From NCBI GenBank assembly GCA_029339195.1, contig JAPTJF010000398.1, positions 1-59,346 of the forward strand: a stretch of DNA of 59,346 bases, written 5' to 3'. The notes beneath the pieces are model-generated. The model saw nothing but the letters and a program-made list of their open reading frames with translations, was not told the DNA's origin and made no database searches. Position numbers and translations under genes: made by a program. Origin of the DNA: Micractinium sp. NFX-FRZ. Taxonomy: Eukaryota > Chlorophyta > Trebouxiophyceae > Chlorellales > Chlorellaceae. Shown in pieces: positions 46,388 to 57,001 of the stretch (within the stretch, counting starts at the first letter, position 1; each line of letters opens with the position of its first letter).

Positions 46388-47330
46388 GGTCCTGTGCTGG
46401 CAGGGGGCAGGATGATGCACAGATCACCCTGAAGCAGCCGCAGCTGCACGTGGCGGTCATCACCCGATGACTAGTCACTGGCTGCGGCAAGCCATGAGCG
46501 GGGCACACCAGCAGTGAGCAACGAGGCAGCAGCTGTCGTGTCACCTGCACCAGCCAAGCCCGCTGCCGTGCCAGCAGCAGCGGCAGCCTCCTGCAGCCGT
46601 GCCGGCAGCAGCAGCAGCCGACTTCACAGCAGCTTCTGGCCCGCCAGAGCAGCCACTGACGCCATTGCTGGCTGCCGGGGCTGGCCGGCAGCAGGATGCG
46701 GCATCCGCAGAAGCGGAGGCAGCACCCTCAGTAGCGGCAGCCCGATCGGGAGCTGCCACACCTGTTGGCCGCCTCTCATGAGCAGCCAGGGACGCAGGTG
46801 CTGCGGCAGGGCTGGACTGCACTCTGGTTGGGGCGTTCACGGGAGGTGAGCGGGCACCCCTGTGCAGTACAGTTGCCCTCGAGCGGTGCCCCTGGCCTGT
46901 CTGCAGGTTGCCCCTCAGGGGCGCCCTCGCCGGGGCGCGGAGTGATGTAATGGCCTCGCTGTGCAGCAGCTGTGCTGTTGCTCATCCTGTTGGGAGCTCT
47001 GCCCCACATGCCCCTGCTCGTTCTGTGCTCTTGTGAGAAGACACGCCAAGACTCCAACCCCACCTTCCAACCCCTCCCTGCTGCAGCCTTTGTGGAGATG
47101 GGGTCCGCCCAGCAGCAGCAACACTCGGCGGTGCTGCAGCTCATGCTGCTCTCCCGGCAGCAAGGGGCAGATGCCTCCCACATCCGCTCCTGCCTGCTGA
47201 CGCGTGGCCTGCTGCCGCAGTAGATGAGCTGGGGAGCGTTGCCTGGCTGCCGCGTTGCTCGACGCACTGCATGCAGCTGACTTATTTCTGACCCCTCGAC
47301 CCAGAATGTGACCTTTCAATTGAGCTTGGT
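46388..47330 (+). pseudogene. Segmental duplicate of the helicase gene 3' end
   Basis: Matches about 42371-43580 of the helicase gene in the same orientation: part of the Ala/Gln tail, the last intron, the whole last exon with its TAG (47221-47223), and some 3' flank. About 290 bp of the tail (parent roughly 42775-43068) is missing, and an in-frame TGA appears after GGGGCACACCAGCAG at about 46515. The intron is retained (donor at 46847), so this is DNA duplication rather than retrocopying. The first ~150 bp of that intron are essentially identical to the parent while exon sequence has diverged. The TGTAA signal is mutated to TGTGA. No start codon or helicase domain is present. Confidence 0.85.
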
Positions 47331-47822
47331 GCCACGGCTCTCGTGACTGTGACGGATGTGAGAAAGAGAGTTGGGTTACTACTACGAACACATGAGATGG
47401 GCAGGCAAGGCAGGTGCAAGTTTGAACTAGTGGGTCGGCAGCTCATACGGGAGGTTTGTTCCAGCAAGCAAACGATGGCAATGCAGGCAAGCCGGCGTTA
47501 GCTTTGGAACAAATGACGAGCTGCATGCGGTGAGATGAAGTTGGTGAGTTGTGCTTGCTTGAGGAAGGAGAGGTGCAGCTACATTGAGGGCTGCAGAGAC
47601 ACAGTGGAAAATCACACGGGCTGCCCCGCGGCCAAAATACCACGTGCTGAGCCACCTGGCGGCTCAGTTTGTGACACAGTGGAATCGCAGCTGTGCAGGG
47701 GTGGCACTTTAGGTGGGCAAGGCCAGCTCTTGCCGCACAGGCACATAACACAGGCCTGGCCAGAAAGTGCCGGCTCAAGAAGCCGAGCGGGCACCCTTGC
47801 TTGGCGGGACCAGTGCAGCGAC
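47331..47822. other. Intergenic, 3' flank of the MYND gene
   Basis: Between the end of the duplicated segment and the stop codon of the minus-strand MYND gene. No coding signal was seen. GCCACCTGGCGGCTCAG with the following GTGACACAGTGGAA resembles an earlier GACACAGTGGAA at about 47598, a short local duplication. Confidence 0.4.
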
Positions 47823-49236
47823 TCAGGCCGGCGCGCACTCGCGCTTGTGCGCCCTCCAGTGCTGGTGCTGGCACTCGGTGCTGCACCAGAGGTGGGCAGG
47901 CAGGGGCGCAGTCAGCGCACAACCTCATAGTATGTTGTCACTGCAGACAGTTGTCGCGCAGCCCTGGCAGCGTCCCACCCGGCGGCTCTGCCCACCTGCA
48001 GTACTGCGCCTTCCTGCAGCGGGCGCAGCGGCGCAGGCGCACAGCACTCTTGCCGCAGCCGCTGCACTTGCACTGCAACCTGTCCAGGCCCTGCCGAAGC
48101 GCATCGCCTGGCTGCAGCGCGGTCGCGCGCTCTGGGTGCTGCCCTTGCAGAGTCGCTTGGGCTTGCTGGTAGCTTCTCTCAGCCACAGGTGCGATGCCCT
48201 CCAGAAGTTGGATCCACAGAAGCGGCAGCACTTGCTTGCAGCGCTGCAGCGCTGGGCGCACCTGCTGGTAAGCCGCCACAGCCGCCTGTAGGGTGCTTCG
48301 GCTGACCCTGCCGGCTGCTGCTGGACTGGCTGACGCCATCAGCGCGAGCTGTGCAAGCTTTGCTAGTAGCCAGTCGCTGCGCTGTTGCTGAGCCATCCGG
48401 AAGGCTTGCAAATAAAGCTCCACAGCGTGCTGCCACTGCTGTGCTGCAGCATACGTTCCAGCTGCCACAATGAAACCCTTGGGGTTCCTGGGTTCTATCT
48501 CCATTGGCGTTGTTGCGTACTGCAGTCCTGCTGCCATGGAGGCTCCGAATTGTTCAGCTGAGGCTGGGGGCTGCGCAAACATCACAGGCAGGGCGGCGCC
48601 CTGTGCTGCGAGGATATCCTGCATCCCTTGGCCGCTGTGCAGCGCGTCTGCCGTCTCTGCTGCGGTGCAGCAACAGAGGAAGTACAGCTGCTCAGCAGTT
48701 AGGAGAGGCTGTCCACGCTCCGTCGCTGTTGCCAGCTGGCGCAGCTGCCTATTGATCTCCTGCCGTGCCGTCGGGTTTGACAGTGATTCAGCAGCGGGAC
48801 TGGCCAGCTGAATTGCGTCCACATGGCTCGCTGCGCAGGTGCTTCCGACAGTCAGTACCAGAACCGTTTCCAGATCTGCCCTGTCGCGCACATGCTGCCT
48901 CCACAGTTTTGACCATTGGCCGCAGTAGGCAGTCAGATGCTTGCTGACGGGCCTGTCAGATGCCGGCGGGGCGGGGGCCACATAATTCGCTCTGGCTGCC
49001 ATGAGCAGAGCCAGCTGCAGCTGCTGGTGTGCTTGTGAACTGTCAGGCGGCAGCGCTGGCCTGCCGTCGGCTGTCAGCGGCAGCAGGTCGCACGCCTCGC
49101 GCAGCAGATGTACCGACTCAACAAACGCCGCCATGTCGGGCCGGCGCTCGGCGGCGGGGATGGCAGCAGCGCGCGCCAGGCGGCGCTGCAGGAACTCGGA
49201 GCCTGGAAGCTGCTGGTCTGCTGCCGGGGCCAGCAT
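47823..49236 (-). CDS. MYND-type zinc-finger protein
   Basis: Two minus-strand exons, 49236-47996 and 47880-47823, encode 432 residues (phase 2 junction, GCAG|GTGGGC to GTGCAG|CACC). The C-terminal finger is complete only after splicing: Cys391, Cys394, Cys404, Cys407, Cys413, Cys417, His425 and Cys429, matching the C-x2-C, C-x2-C, YC-x3-C, H-x3-C MYND pattern (RKAQYCSTECQHQHWRAHK). MYND fingers bind proline-rich peptides and usually tether regulators. The 390 residues before it are helical and Ala/Gln-rich without a recognised domain; a segment from AAGTYAAAQQWQHAVELYLQ looks TPR-like. The start at 49236 is the first Met of the long exon. A divergent ankyrin gene begins 195 bp upstream. Confidence 0.8.
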
Positions 49237-49431
49237 GCTCGGAGCTTCCCAGGAGGAAGGGGGCAGTGAGGGGGATGTCAGGTTGGCCTCAGGTTTCCGC
49301 AGGAGTGAGGGGTGGTGCAGAGGCTTTGAGCACGTCCTAGGGCTTACCTGCTCCTCTCAGTGCGCAGGGCTAGTGTCCAAGAAGACCGTGGGGCACAGGG
49401 TACGCAGAGCGATGCCTAGCTGAAGTGAGGG
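49237..49431. promoter_or_regulatory. 195-bp divergent intergenic region, shared promoter candidate
   Basis: Separates the start codons of the minus-strand MYND gene and the plus-strand ankyrin gene. Both leaders and any core promoters must fit here if the two start codons are correct. No TATA box or duplicated motif was identified by eye. Confidence 0.4.
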
Positions 49432-51087
49432 ATGGAGCTGGAAAGAGCGGAGCATCTCTTCGTCTTGGCACCGCTCGCCATCACCATGGCAGTCCTTGAG
49501 CCACTGCAGTCGAACTCAAGAGTGTCTGGCAGCCAGCTGCACCTGAGCCGCACCGTCCACTCTGCACACGCGCTGGTGAGCAGTGCGGCCTCTTTTGGGA
49601 GCAGCTCAGGCCGATGGGGAGGCGCAGTGGCCGCCCTGGCAACCTCTGGCACGCCATCGACAGCCCTGCCGCCCGCCCTGCTTGACGTTTGCCGCCGCCC
49701 GCCCTGCCCACCGTGGGTGACGCGTCGACGCCGACCATGCCTGCCCTCTCAGCCCCCGCTTGCCTGCCCCGGTCTTGTTCATCTCTTGTATTGACATGCG
49801 AACGCATCCGTTGCCGTGCAGGCATTTAAAGCAGCCCACATGGTAGAAGCCGGTGACGATGTGTTCTCGCTGGTAGTCGCAGATGATGCAGCGCGGCTGC
49901 GGACGCTGCTGACAGCAAAGCCGGAGCTAGCGCTTCCCACCGTAGTGGCCGATGGTGTAGGATGCACGCCCTTGGTGTGGGCAGCCGGATACGGCAGCGC
50001 GGCCGTTGTGGAGCTTCTGCTGGCAGTGGCTCCAGCCTCAGTCACGATCGCAGAAGAAGGAGGTGGCTGCACTCCACTGCACGTGGCAGGAATCGGCGGG
50101 AACCCAGCTGTCGCAGAGCTCCTCCTGCGGGCAGAGCCCGCTTCAGCAGCCTCTATGGACAATTTCGGCAGGACGCCTCTCAATGTGGCAGCGTGGTTTG
50201 GGCACACAGCAGTGGCAAGCTTCCTTCTGAAGGCAGCACCAGCCATGGCAGCGGTCGCGAGTGTCACAGGCAGGACACCCCTTCATGGCGCAGCTGCCAC
50301 CGGGTCCGCTGCTCTGGTTCAGCTCTTGCTGGCAGCCGCGCCAGCCACAACTGTCGCTGTGGATGACGCAGGTTGGTTGCCTCTCCACTATGCACTCATG
50401 TGCACGTCGGAGGAAGACGACGGCTTCGCCAGATCCCTCGCTGTGACAGAGCTCTTGTTGGCCGCAGCGCCAGCCACCGCTCAGGCTGTGACTGCAAAAG
50501 GCAGCACGCCGCTCCACCGCTCAGCCTACCATGGGCACAGCGGAACTGTGAAGCTCCTCCTGGAAGCTGCTCCCCACACTGCGGCAGCTATTGACATGCA
50601 AGGGAGAACGCCGCTGCACTGGGCAGCATCTCAGGGGCGCACGGCCGCGGCAGAGCTTCTGATGCTGGTGGCACCAGCCACAGCCTCAGTGGTTGACCAC
50701 GTGCTACAGTCGCCGCTGCACCTCGCCTTTGCTCCCATGTGGAGCAGGCCGACTTGGAACAGAGCGACTGCCTGTTGCTTGCTCAAAGCAGGCCCAGCGG
50801 TGCAAGTGCTGTCATTCTTGGCACGGCAGGGTTGGTACAAGCATTCCTTCTTTGCTGACTTCATCATTGCACGCGCCCCGCTCACTGACCAGGAGTGGGC
50901 TCTGGTGCCAGAACCTTGCCTCGGCTTGGGCCGTGCACTGCCAGCAGCGCTGGCGTACTCCCCTCACCAGGCCCGCGAGCTGGTGGCACACCTGCCAGAA
51001 GAGGATGTGCAGCGCCTGCACACCGGCATGCTGTGCCTGGCACGTGCACAGAGACTGCATGTGCCCCTGCCGGCAGAAATGTTATAG
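49432..51087 (+). CDS. Ankyrin-repeat protein
   Basis: Two exons, 49432-49575 and 49822-51087, join in phase 0 (GCGCTG|GTGAGC to CGTGCAG|GCATTT) to give 469 residues. About seven ankyrin repeats cover roughly residues 60-350, with clear TPLH-type starts (GCTPLVWAAGYGS, GCTPLHVAGIGGN, GRTPLNVAAWFGH, GRTPLHGAAATGS, GSTPLHRSAYHGH, GRTPLHWAASQGR). The inter-repeat text AAPATxxAVxxxG is highly uniform, suggesting recent repeat expansion. The C-terminal 110 residues are helical with a Leu/Ala-rich composition and no recognised domain. Ankyrin arrays mediate protein binding; the partner is unknown. In green algae ankyrin arrays and MYND fingers often occur in one protein, which makes the divergent MYND neighbour worth noting. 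The start is the first Met of exon 1; if exon 1 is wrong, the Met in AFKAAHMVEAG is the alternative. Confidence 0.75.
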
Positions 51088-51304
51088 CATGTACTGTGCC
51101 TGGCAGTGTCTAAGCCCTGAGTGCCTTGCCTACGCATCGCCCTGCTTTGACCCCCACTTTCCCTTTGCTGCTCCCTGTCTGCCCCCTGCCCGTGCATCCT
51201 CCTTGATCCCGCTGCATGGCCGACCAATGCACAGCCTGGCTCGGGTCATCATGGCTTCCCTTGCTATCTGCTCATTTGCGCCATGCGTTACCTGGGCCCT
51301 GCAT

Positions 51305-51309
51305 TGTAA
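51305..51309 (+). terminator. TGTAA polyadenylation signal of the ankyrin gene
   Basis: TGTAA in GCATTGTAACTC, 217 bp after the stop codon. It is the first TGTAA downstream on the plus strand that I could see, implying a ~230-base 3' UTR. Confidence 0.5.
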
Positions 51310-52056
51310 CTCTAGTTTTCCACAGTAAACTCTGTTGCCCGGCAGTCACAGCAAAGCTTGCCACGTAAACAGCTGTTCACGACGAATCCCGCTGGGACAG
51401 AAAGATCGGGCAAGAAGCAAACCAAGTCAGAGCCAGGTGGTTATGCAAGGTCACAGCAGGCAAGAGAGGGGGCGACATGCTCACTGCAGCTTCCTGCTGC
51501 CCGGGAACCAAGTGCGGTGCAAAGCCAAAGAGGCGACTCGAATGAAAAGTGGGCATTGAGCATTGATAACATCATCACACAGAGACGTACGCTGCTAGCA
51601 TTGGGAACACTATCACAGAAAAGTGCGCTGCTGCCTGCCGAATATCCCGGCATGCGCGCAGCAGCGCAGGCGGCAGCAGCGGCTGCACTGGCAGTGGCAG
51701 CATGAGGTTCCGTCTGTGTCCACCTTCCACTCTGATTCATTGCCAGAGTTTCGAGTTCCACATTCCGCACACAACAAAACTGAAAGATATGTGCATGCCA
51801 GGATGGGGGAGCCAGGAGGGGCGCAGAGAGCCGAGGGGCCGGCAGGTGTGGTGACGTTGAACACACTCGAGAGTCTGAGGAGCTGTGAGGTGCTGGGGAG
51901 AGGAGTGGGCAGGGGATGGAGTAGATGGTGAGGCTGATGCTGCACATGCCGGGGAGGGTGATGGGTGATTGCAGGCAGGCACACTGCCCTGTGGTGCAAC
52001 CAACAGGGACGGGCCTCCCCAAAGAAAGGCTGTGGGTGCCTCGCAGCCTCGGTCCT
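51310..52056. other. Convergent intergenic region, no gene recognised
   Basis: Lies between the 3' ends of the ankyrin gene (+) and CAP gene (-). A 115-codon plus-strand frame (51358-51705) has an Ala-rich end but no domain and no splice context, so it is not called. No minus-strand TGTAA was found close to the CAP stop. Confidence 0.45.
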
Positions 52057-55000
52057 TCAGGGAGCGGGAGAGCTTGAGTCATCTATAGGCGGGCTAAGGT
52101 CCTCGCCATCAGTGCCATCAGCCGGGGGGCTGGGGGACCCGCCACCACCACCGCCATCGTCGGGAGGGGAAGGCGACTCGTCAGCCGGGGGGCTGGGTGA
52201 GTCACCGCCGCCCTCCTCGGGTGAGGGAGAGGGCGACTCCATTTCTGGCGAGGGGCTGGGGGAATCGCCACCGCCGCCGGCGTCTGGGGAGGGGCTGGGC
52301 GACTCGGGTGAAGGGGATGGAGAGGGGGAGGGGGAGGGGCTGGGCGATTCGGCAGGGGAGGGTGAGGGGGCGGGGGAGGGGTCTGGGGACTGCCAGGGGG
52401 CGGGAGAGGGGCCAGTTGTCTGCCAGGGGGCGGGGGAAGGGCCCCATCCAACTGCAGGAGCAGGCTTGGGTGCCATGTCACCCCACGGCGCCGGCCCGAC
52501 CGCTGGCGCCATGGCGGGGCCTTGCAGTATGACGTCGCCCCCAGGCAGTGGCGGGTAGTTTGGGGTCTCAATCAGCGGCAGGATGTCATCCCCGGTTGAG
52601 CCATCGCTCGGGGCAGGCGCAGCGGCAGGTGGCTGCTCAGGGGCGGTCACGGGAGCAATGCCGGGGCTGAGGGGCGGTGCGGCTGGAGAAGACGAAGGGT
52701 CCGGGGTGGGAGAGGGGTTTGTGTTTGGGGAGGAGGGTCCCGAGGGGGAGGCAGGGAGACACTGCAGGGGCGGCAGACGTTGGCGGAGGGGTTAAATGTC
52801 AGCCCTCCCCTGGGTTGCTTTGCTGGGCACCTGTGCTGCCAGCAAGTCAGCGTGGCGCTGACCTGGTTGCCAGCTCACACACGCTGCAGCCCACGCTGTG
52901 CCACGTCACGCTGCCTCCTGCAGGCAGTACCAACAAGTGGCCCTGGCGGCCAGGTGGCAGCACTCTCGTCCGCTGCCAGCGCTCACCCGGCCGGTCGCAG
53001 GGTCGGGAGTGAGGAATTGCCCTGGTCCGGCATCAGGCCTGCCCACGCCCTGCAGACAGGGCAGGTCAGTGCACCTGGCTCAGCTCGCCAGCAGCAGCAG
53101 TGCAGCGTGTTCCCGCCGCAGCTGCAGCAAGCGTGCTGCCGCCGCCGCTGCAGTGTGCTGCATTGAACATCATCTGCAGATGCCAGCTGGCAGCTAGCGC
53201 AGGGCCAGCAGTGATCATTGATGCATTGGTGGTGGAGAGGGTGGGCAGAGAGGCAGGGTGCAGGCTTCACCCAGGCTGGGTGAAGCCTGGGTGGAGGGGG
53301 CGGGCGCAGAGGGTGGGAGGAGAGGGTGGGCGCGGATTCCACAGTGAAGGCAGGGGTGGGCACCGGCGGGCAGGGAGGGGTGGCCACACGGCGGCGGGCG
53401 GTGCACAGGCACGCATCACCAGGGCGCCCTCCGGGGCCTCACCTTGTAGCAGTTCAGGCAGGTCATGGTGTTTGTGAGGCACACCGCGCAGCCGTCATCG
53501 CTCGTCCTGTTCTGGCACTCTGTCCTGAACACAGCGTTCTTGTACCTGCCGCAGGGTGGGAGGACACAAAGGGCAGCAGCGTGCATAATCACGCTGGTTG
53601 TAAGACGAGGACGATGGATGGAAGCATGGCATTCTGAGGCACGCGCCAGCTGTGCCGCCTCCTTGCCTTGCTCCCGCCAGCTGGCACCCCGTCCCTCACC
53701 ATGGGTAGTTGCCTGGCGGAAGGTACTGGCTGCATCGGGCGGCCGTGGCAGTTGGTGGGGGGCAGGGAAGGACAGGGGGAGGGGGCTTCAGTTCCTGGCC
53801 TTGAACAGCGCCACCAACTGGTTGGGCGGTTTGGGTGACCGGCAGGTACTGTAGGCATGCAGGGGGCGCCCCGGATCTTGCGCCCACACGCAGCACCCAG
53901 CTCGCTGCTTCAATGAAACCCACCCACCAGGCAACAATTGCGGCTGGGCCGAAGCCAAAGGGGTTGGGGCACTGGGTGACTCCGCACCCCACTTTGGTTG
54001 TGTAGTACCACACAGCTGCAAAGCGGGGCAGGGAGGGGGAGTGAAGTGAGCGGCCAGGACAGGTTTCGCAGCTCAGCGGGATGGTGAGCCATACATGATG
54101 CTGTAGGCAGGATGCGCATGCTGGGGGTTGCCAAGCCAGCTGGCGCCCTGCTGAGCCTGCTGCTGAGCCAGTGCCTCACATCCCGTGAAGTGGCCAGTTG
54201 CCTCTTTGGGGTCGTAGGTGGGGGGGTACCTGGCCTCGTAAATGGGCAGCTGCATGGCATCTGCCGCTGACCAGTTGTAGTACTGCACGGAGGGGCGGTA
54301 GCGGTAGCGGCGCAGGATGCGTCATACCAGGTGCTGTCTGTGATGGATGCAGTACACATGACGCAAGCCAGCAAGGATGGGGGCTGTGACGTGAGCCCAC
54401 AGTAGTGTAAGCACCCTTGCACATAGCGCCTGGTGGTACCGCCACTCACATTGACTTCACTGTACCACATGACGGCGGCGGAGGAGCAGGCATCAAGCTG
54501 GGAGTTGGGGTCGACCACGTCCTTGCTATACGCCCCAGCCTGCGCAGAGAAGGGCAAGGCAGGGCGGGTGGGGCCAGACAGAGGGCGTTGCTGCCCTGTC
54601 ACAGACTGGGGGTGCGCTGTGCTGTGTTCGAGCTGCGTGTGATAACGATGTTCTGCGGGGCCAGGCTGGGCCCTGTGGGGCAGCCTTCATCACGCTGGTC
54701 AAGCTGTTGAGCAACCTTGGACGGCCTTCCAACAAACGCCTTCCAACGCCTATTCGCAGCTCACGAGGTTCTCGCCGTAATTCCCACCCGTCGTCTCCTC
54801 TGCAAGCACGACATTCATGCGGGGCAAGATAAACAGCAGCTGTTGCTTGATCCTTGATGGAGGTGTGTGTGGCCAGGTCGCCAGCTGGCACAGCGTGCAG
54901 TGCAGCTCAACCCAGGAAAGCAGCAGCAGCCCAGCCGCGCAGGTAGCTGCACCTCCTTCCTTCCTTCCTGTTCCACCGTGTACGTCTCAGCAGAGATGAC

Positions 55001-55485
55001 GGCACTGGTGCGGGAGTCGGCCGCCAGCTGCCCAGGCAGCTACCGGCCAGCTGCCAAGGGTACCATGTGCTCACGCGAGTGCTTCCAGATGCAGCGGTCG
55101 CTCCAGCTCTGGGCAGAGTCCGCCAGGGCGGCGTCCCACACCAGGGGAGGCGAGCCGTGGGCCTCCCGCTGCGCACTGACGAGTGCCATAAACCTGTCGG
55201 TCCACTCCTGAGAGCCACAGCCGGCCCTGCAGGCGGGCGGGCAGGCAGGCAGGAGGGGAGGTTGCAGAGTGCCTGCACTGGTGGGCGGTGACCCCAGCAG
55301 CCAGCAGCCACCATGGACGGGTAGCGCTGCCCAGTCGACCGTTGAAGTGTTGCCTATGCGGCAGTACCCCTTGCAGCTGGCAGGCGGGTGGCTGGCGGGG
55401 CAGGGGGCAGTCACCTGGCCGGCACAGCTGCCTTTGCTGCCAGCAGCGCCAGGAGGAGCAGGCATGCGTTTGAGAATGACATCAT
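52057..55485 (-). CDS. Secreted CAP/PR-1 domain protein with Cys motif and Ser-Pro-rich tail
   Basis: Ten minus-strand exons, 55485-55415, 55226-55075, 54799-54765, 54539-54450, 54282-54180, 54015-53928, 53729-53700, 53545-53443, 53049-52987 and 52761-52057, give 479 residues with consistent phases. Residues 1-23 are a signal peptide (MMSFSNACLLLLALLAAKA). The CAP domain (about 25-190) shows HS and NYGENL, ACSSAAVMWYSEV, GHFTGSVWYYTTKVGCGV (the CAP1 motif, with Gly where Gln/Ala is usual) and IVACQYLPPGNY (CAP2, complete). A Cys-rich segment follows (CAVCLTNTMTCLNCYKG...GRCLP). The last 230 residues are Pro/Ser-rich with (SP)n and SPAPW runs, like hydroxyproline-rich wall glycoproteins. CAP proteins are extracellular and can bind sterols or lipids; here the tail would anchor it in the wall (inference). 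An extra ATG lies directly after the first one, and the choice between them is arbitrary. Confidence 0.85.
52090..52470 (-). repeat. Ser-Pro coding repeat of the CAP protein
   Basis: Tandem SPSP, SPAPW and PSPPADxxPSPP units encoded by G-rich plus-strand DNA (GGGGCTGGGxGA-type units). Typical of proline-hydroxylated, arabinosylated algal wall proteins. Confidence 0.85.
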
Positions 55486-57001
55486 GTGTGGATTGGTGTG
55501 CAAACCCAGCCTGCACGCATGTGGTTAAACATGAGCAAGCATGGGGTGACTGGGATTGATGGACACTCGGCAGGCACCCAAGGCGGCGCAGCCACACACA
55601 CACGGGCACAGCATCCCAGCTTCCTGGGCCCGCCGGCCGGCTTCCCCTTCATCTCCGCCGCTCTGCAGAGCTACAGCCGCAACAATTTGCGCACGGGGAC
55701 GCAGGGGAAGGCGCGCGCAGGTCGCTGCTGCCCCTGCCATTGGCATGGCCACACAAGGGACAGCGTTCGGTACCTTTTGAAAGGCTATTTCTCCAGCAAA
55801 CAGTAGCGGGTCGAGGCCTCCGAAACCCGACTGCAAGTTCCCCGCTTTAGGTAGTGGACCCTTCGCAGCTACCCAGCAGGGGTGAAGTCCCGCAATTTAC
55901 CTCCTTATGGACGGGAACCGCTGCAAAGGTGCAGTCACGGCTGGGGATCGCTCTCCGCTGACGCTGCCAAGGACAGCTCGGGCTGACCTGGCACTGGCAG
56001 TACCAAGTTTGGCGGCAGGCGCAGGACAAGAAGGATCGGTGTAGGACCTGACTGCTGTGCGGGAGAATGGATGCAGGGACCAGACATTGATCTGGGCTAT
56101 GCGCCAAGCAGGAACGGGGTGTGGAGCGAGAGCTGGCAGGCCTAGCACAGACCGGTCGCTGAAAATGGGTCCCAAGGTGTGACACTACAACAGGGGCAGT
56201 CGAGGGAAAACGCACATGAGCTCTCATCGGCAGTGCAAGCCACACCATCAGCGATGTTGGTGGTCACACATTCGACACATGACTTGGGGGCAGACAGCAG
56301 AGCTGAGCAGATGCAGAGGAGAGCAGGTCGGGACAGGACAGCAGTCAGCTGTGCTGCCCAACAGGGTGTCGAGTCGGCGCAGAGAACCGGGGCTGTCACA
56401 AGGATTACCTCCCAGCTTGCATGCAAATGTGACAGGGGGCGAGGGAGGGCGAATAGCTACCAATCTGCTTGAGAATTGTGCATGCGACTGGCATCGCCGC
56501 TGTGGGTGCCAGCGGACGTGCCGAACGGCAGAATCGGGCAGGGGCTGAATGCAGGAGTTGGCTGACCGCCTTACAGGTGGTCTGCCTAGAATGTGGGCAC
56601 CTGTGAACGCACTTTATAGCCGGAACCCTAAGACTGCACGACCGCCTGCAACCAGGCATTCGCCGGCTACCAGCAGGGCGCCGCCGCTGCCACGCTGCGT
56701 GTGCTGACGCTGCCTGCTGACCGAGCAGCGACGAACAAGCTCGTCTCCCACCCTTTCAACGGACACTGATCACAGTTCGGCTACTTTATCTATGTCCCGA
56801 ATTTAGCCGGATTCTCTCAGCCGGACCACCGGCCTTCTGTAGCCCCGCGGGGTCCTTCTGACACCGCTCGCTCCACCCTAGTTGCACTCGGCACCGTTTC
56901 AACAAGCTATAGCACAGAGTACCATTCCCTGCAACCCGGCATTTACCCAATTCGAGCGGCAATCTGCGCAGACCCTGCCGGAGCCTGCGCCAAACACAAC
57001 T
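55486..57001. other. Divergent intergenic region, no gene recognised
   Basis: About 1.5 kb between the CAP gene (-) and the beta-helix gene (+). It must contain both promoters. Base composition is more balanced than in the genes, and open frames are short and featureless. CTACTTTATCTATG at about 56781 is the most AT-rich short stretch upstream of the plus-strand gene. No TATA box is certain. Confidence 0.45.

Noticed and set aside
46388..47330. A second functional helicase-tail gene
   Set aside because: No start or upstream domain, an internal stop, a large deletion and a mutated poly(A) motif.
51358..51705. 115-codon plus-strand frame after the ankyrin gene
   Set aside because: Low-complexity Ala end, no domain and no matching exon partner; possibly UTR or intergenic.
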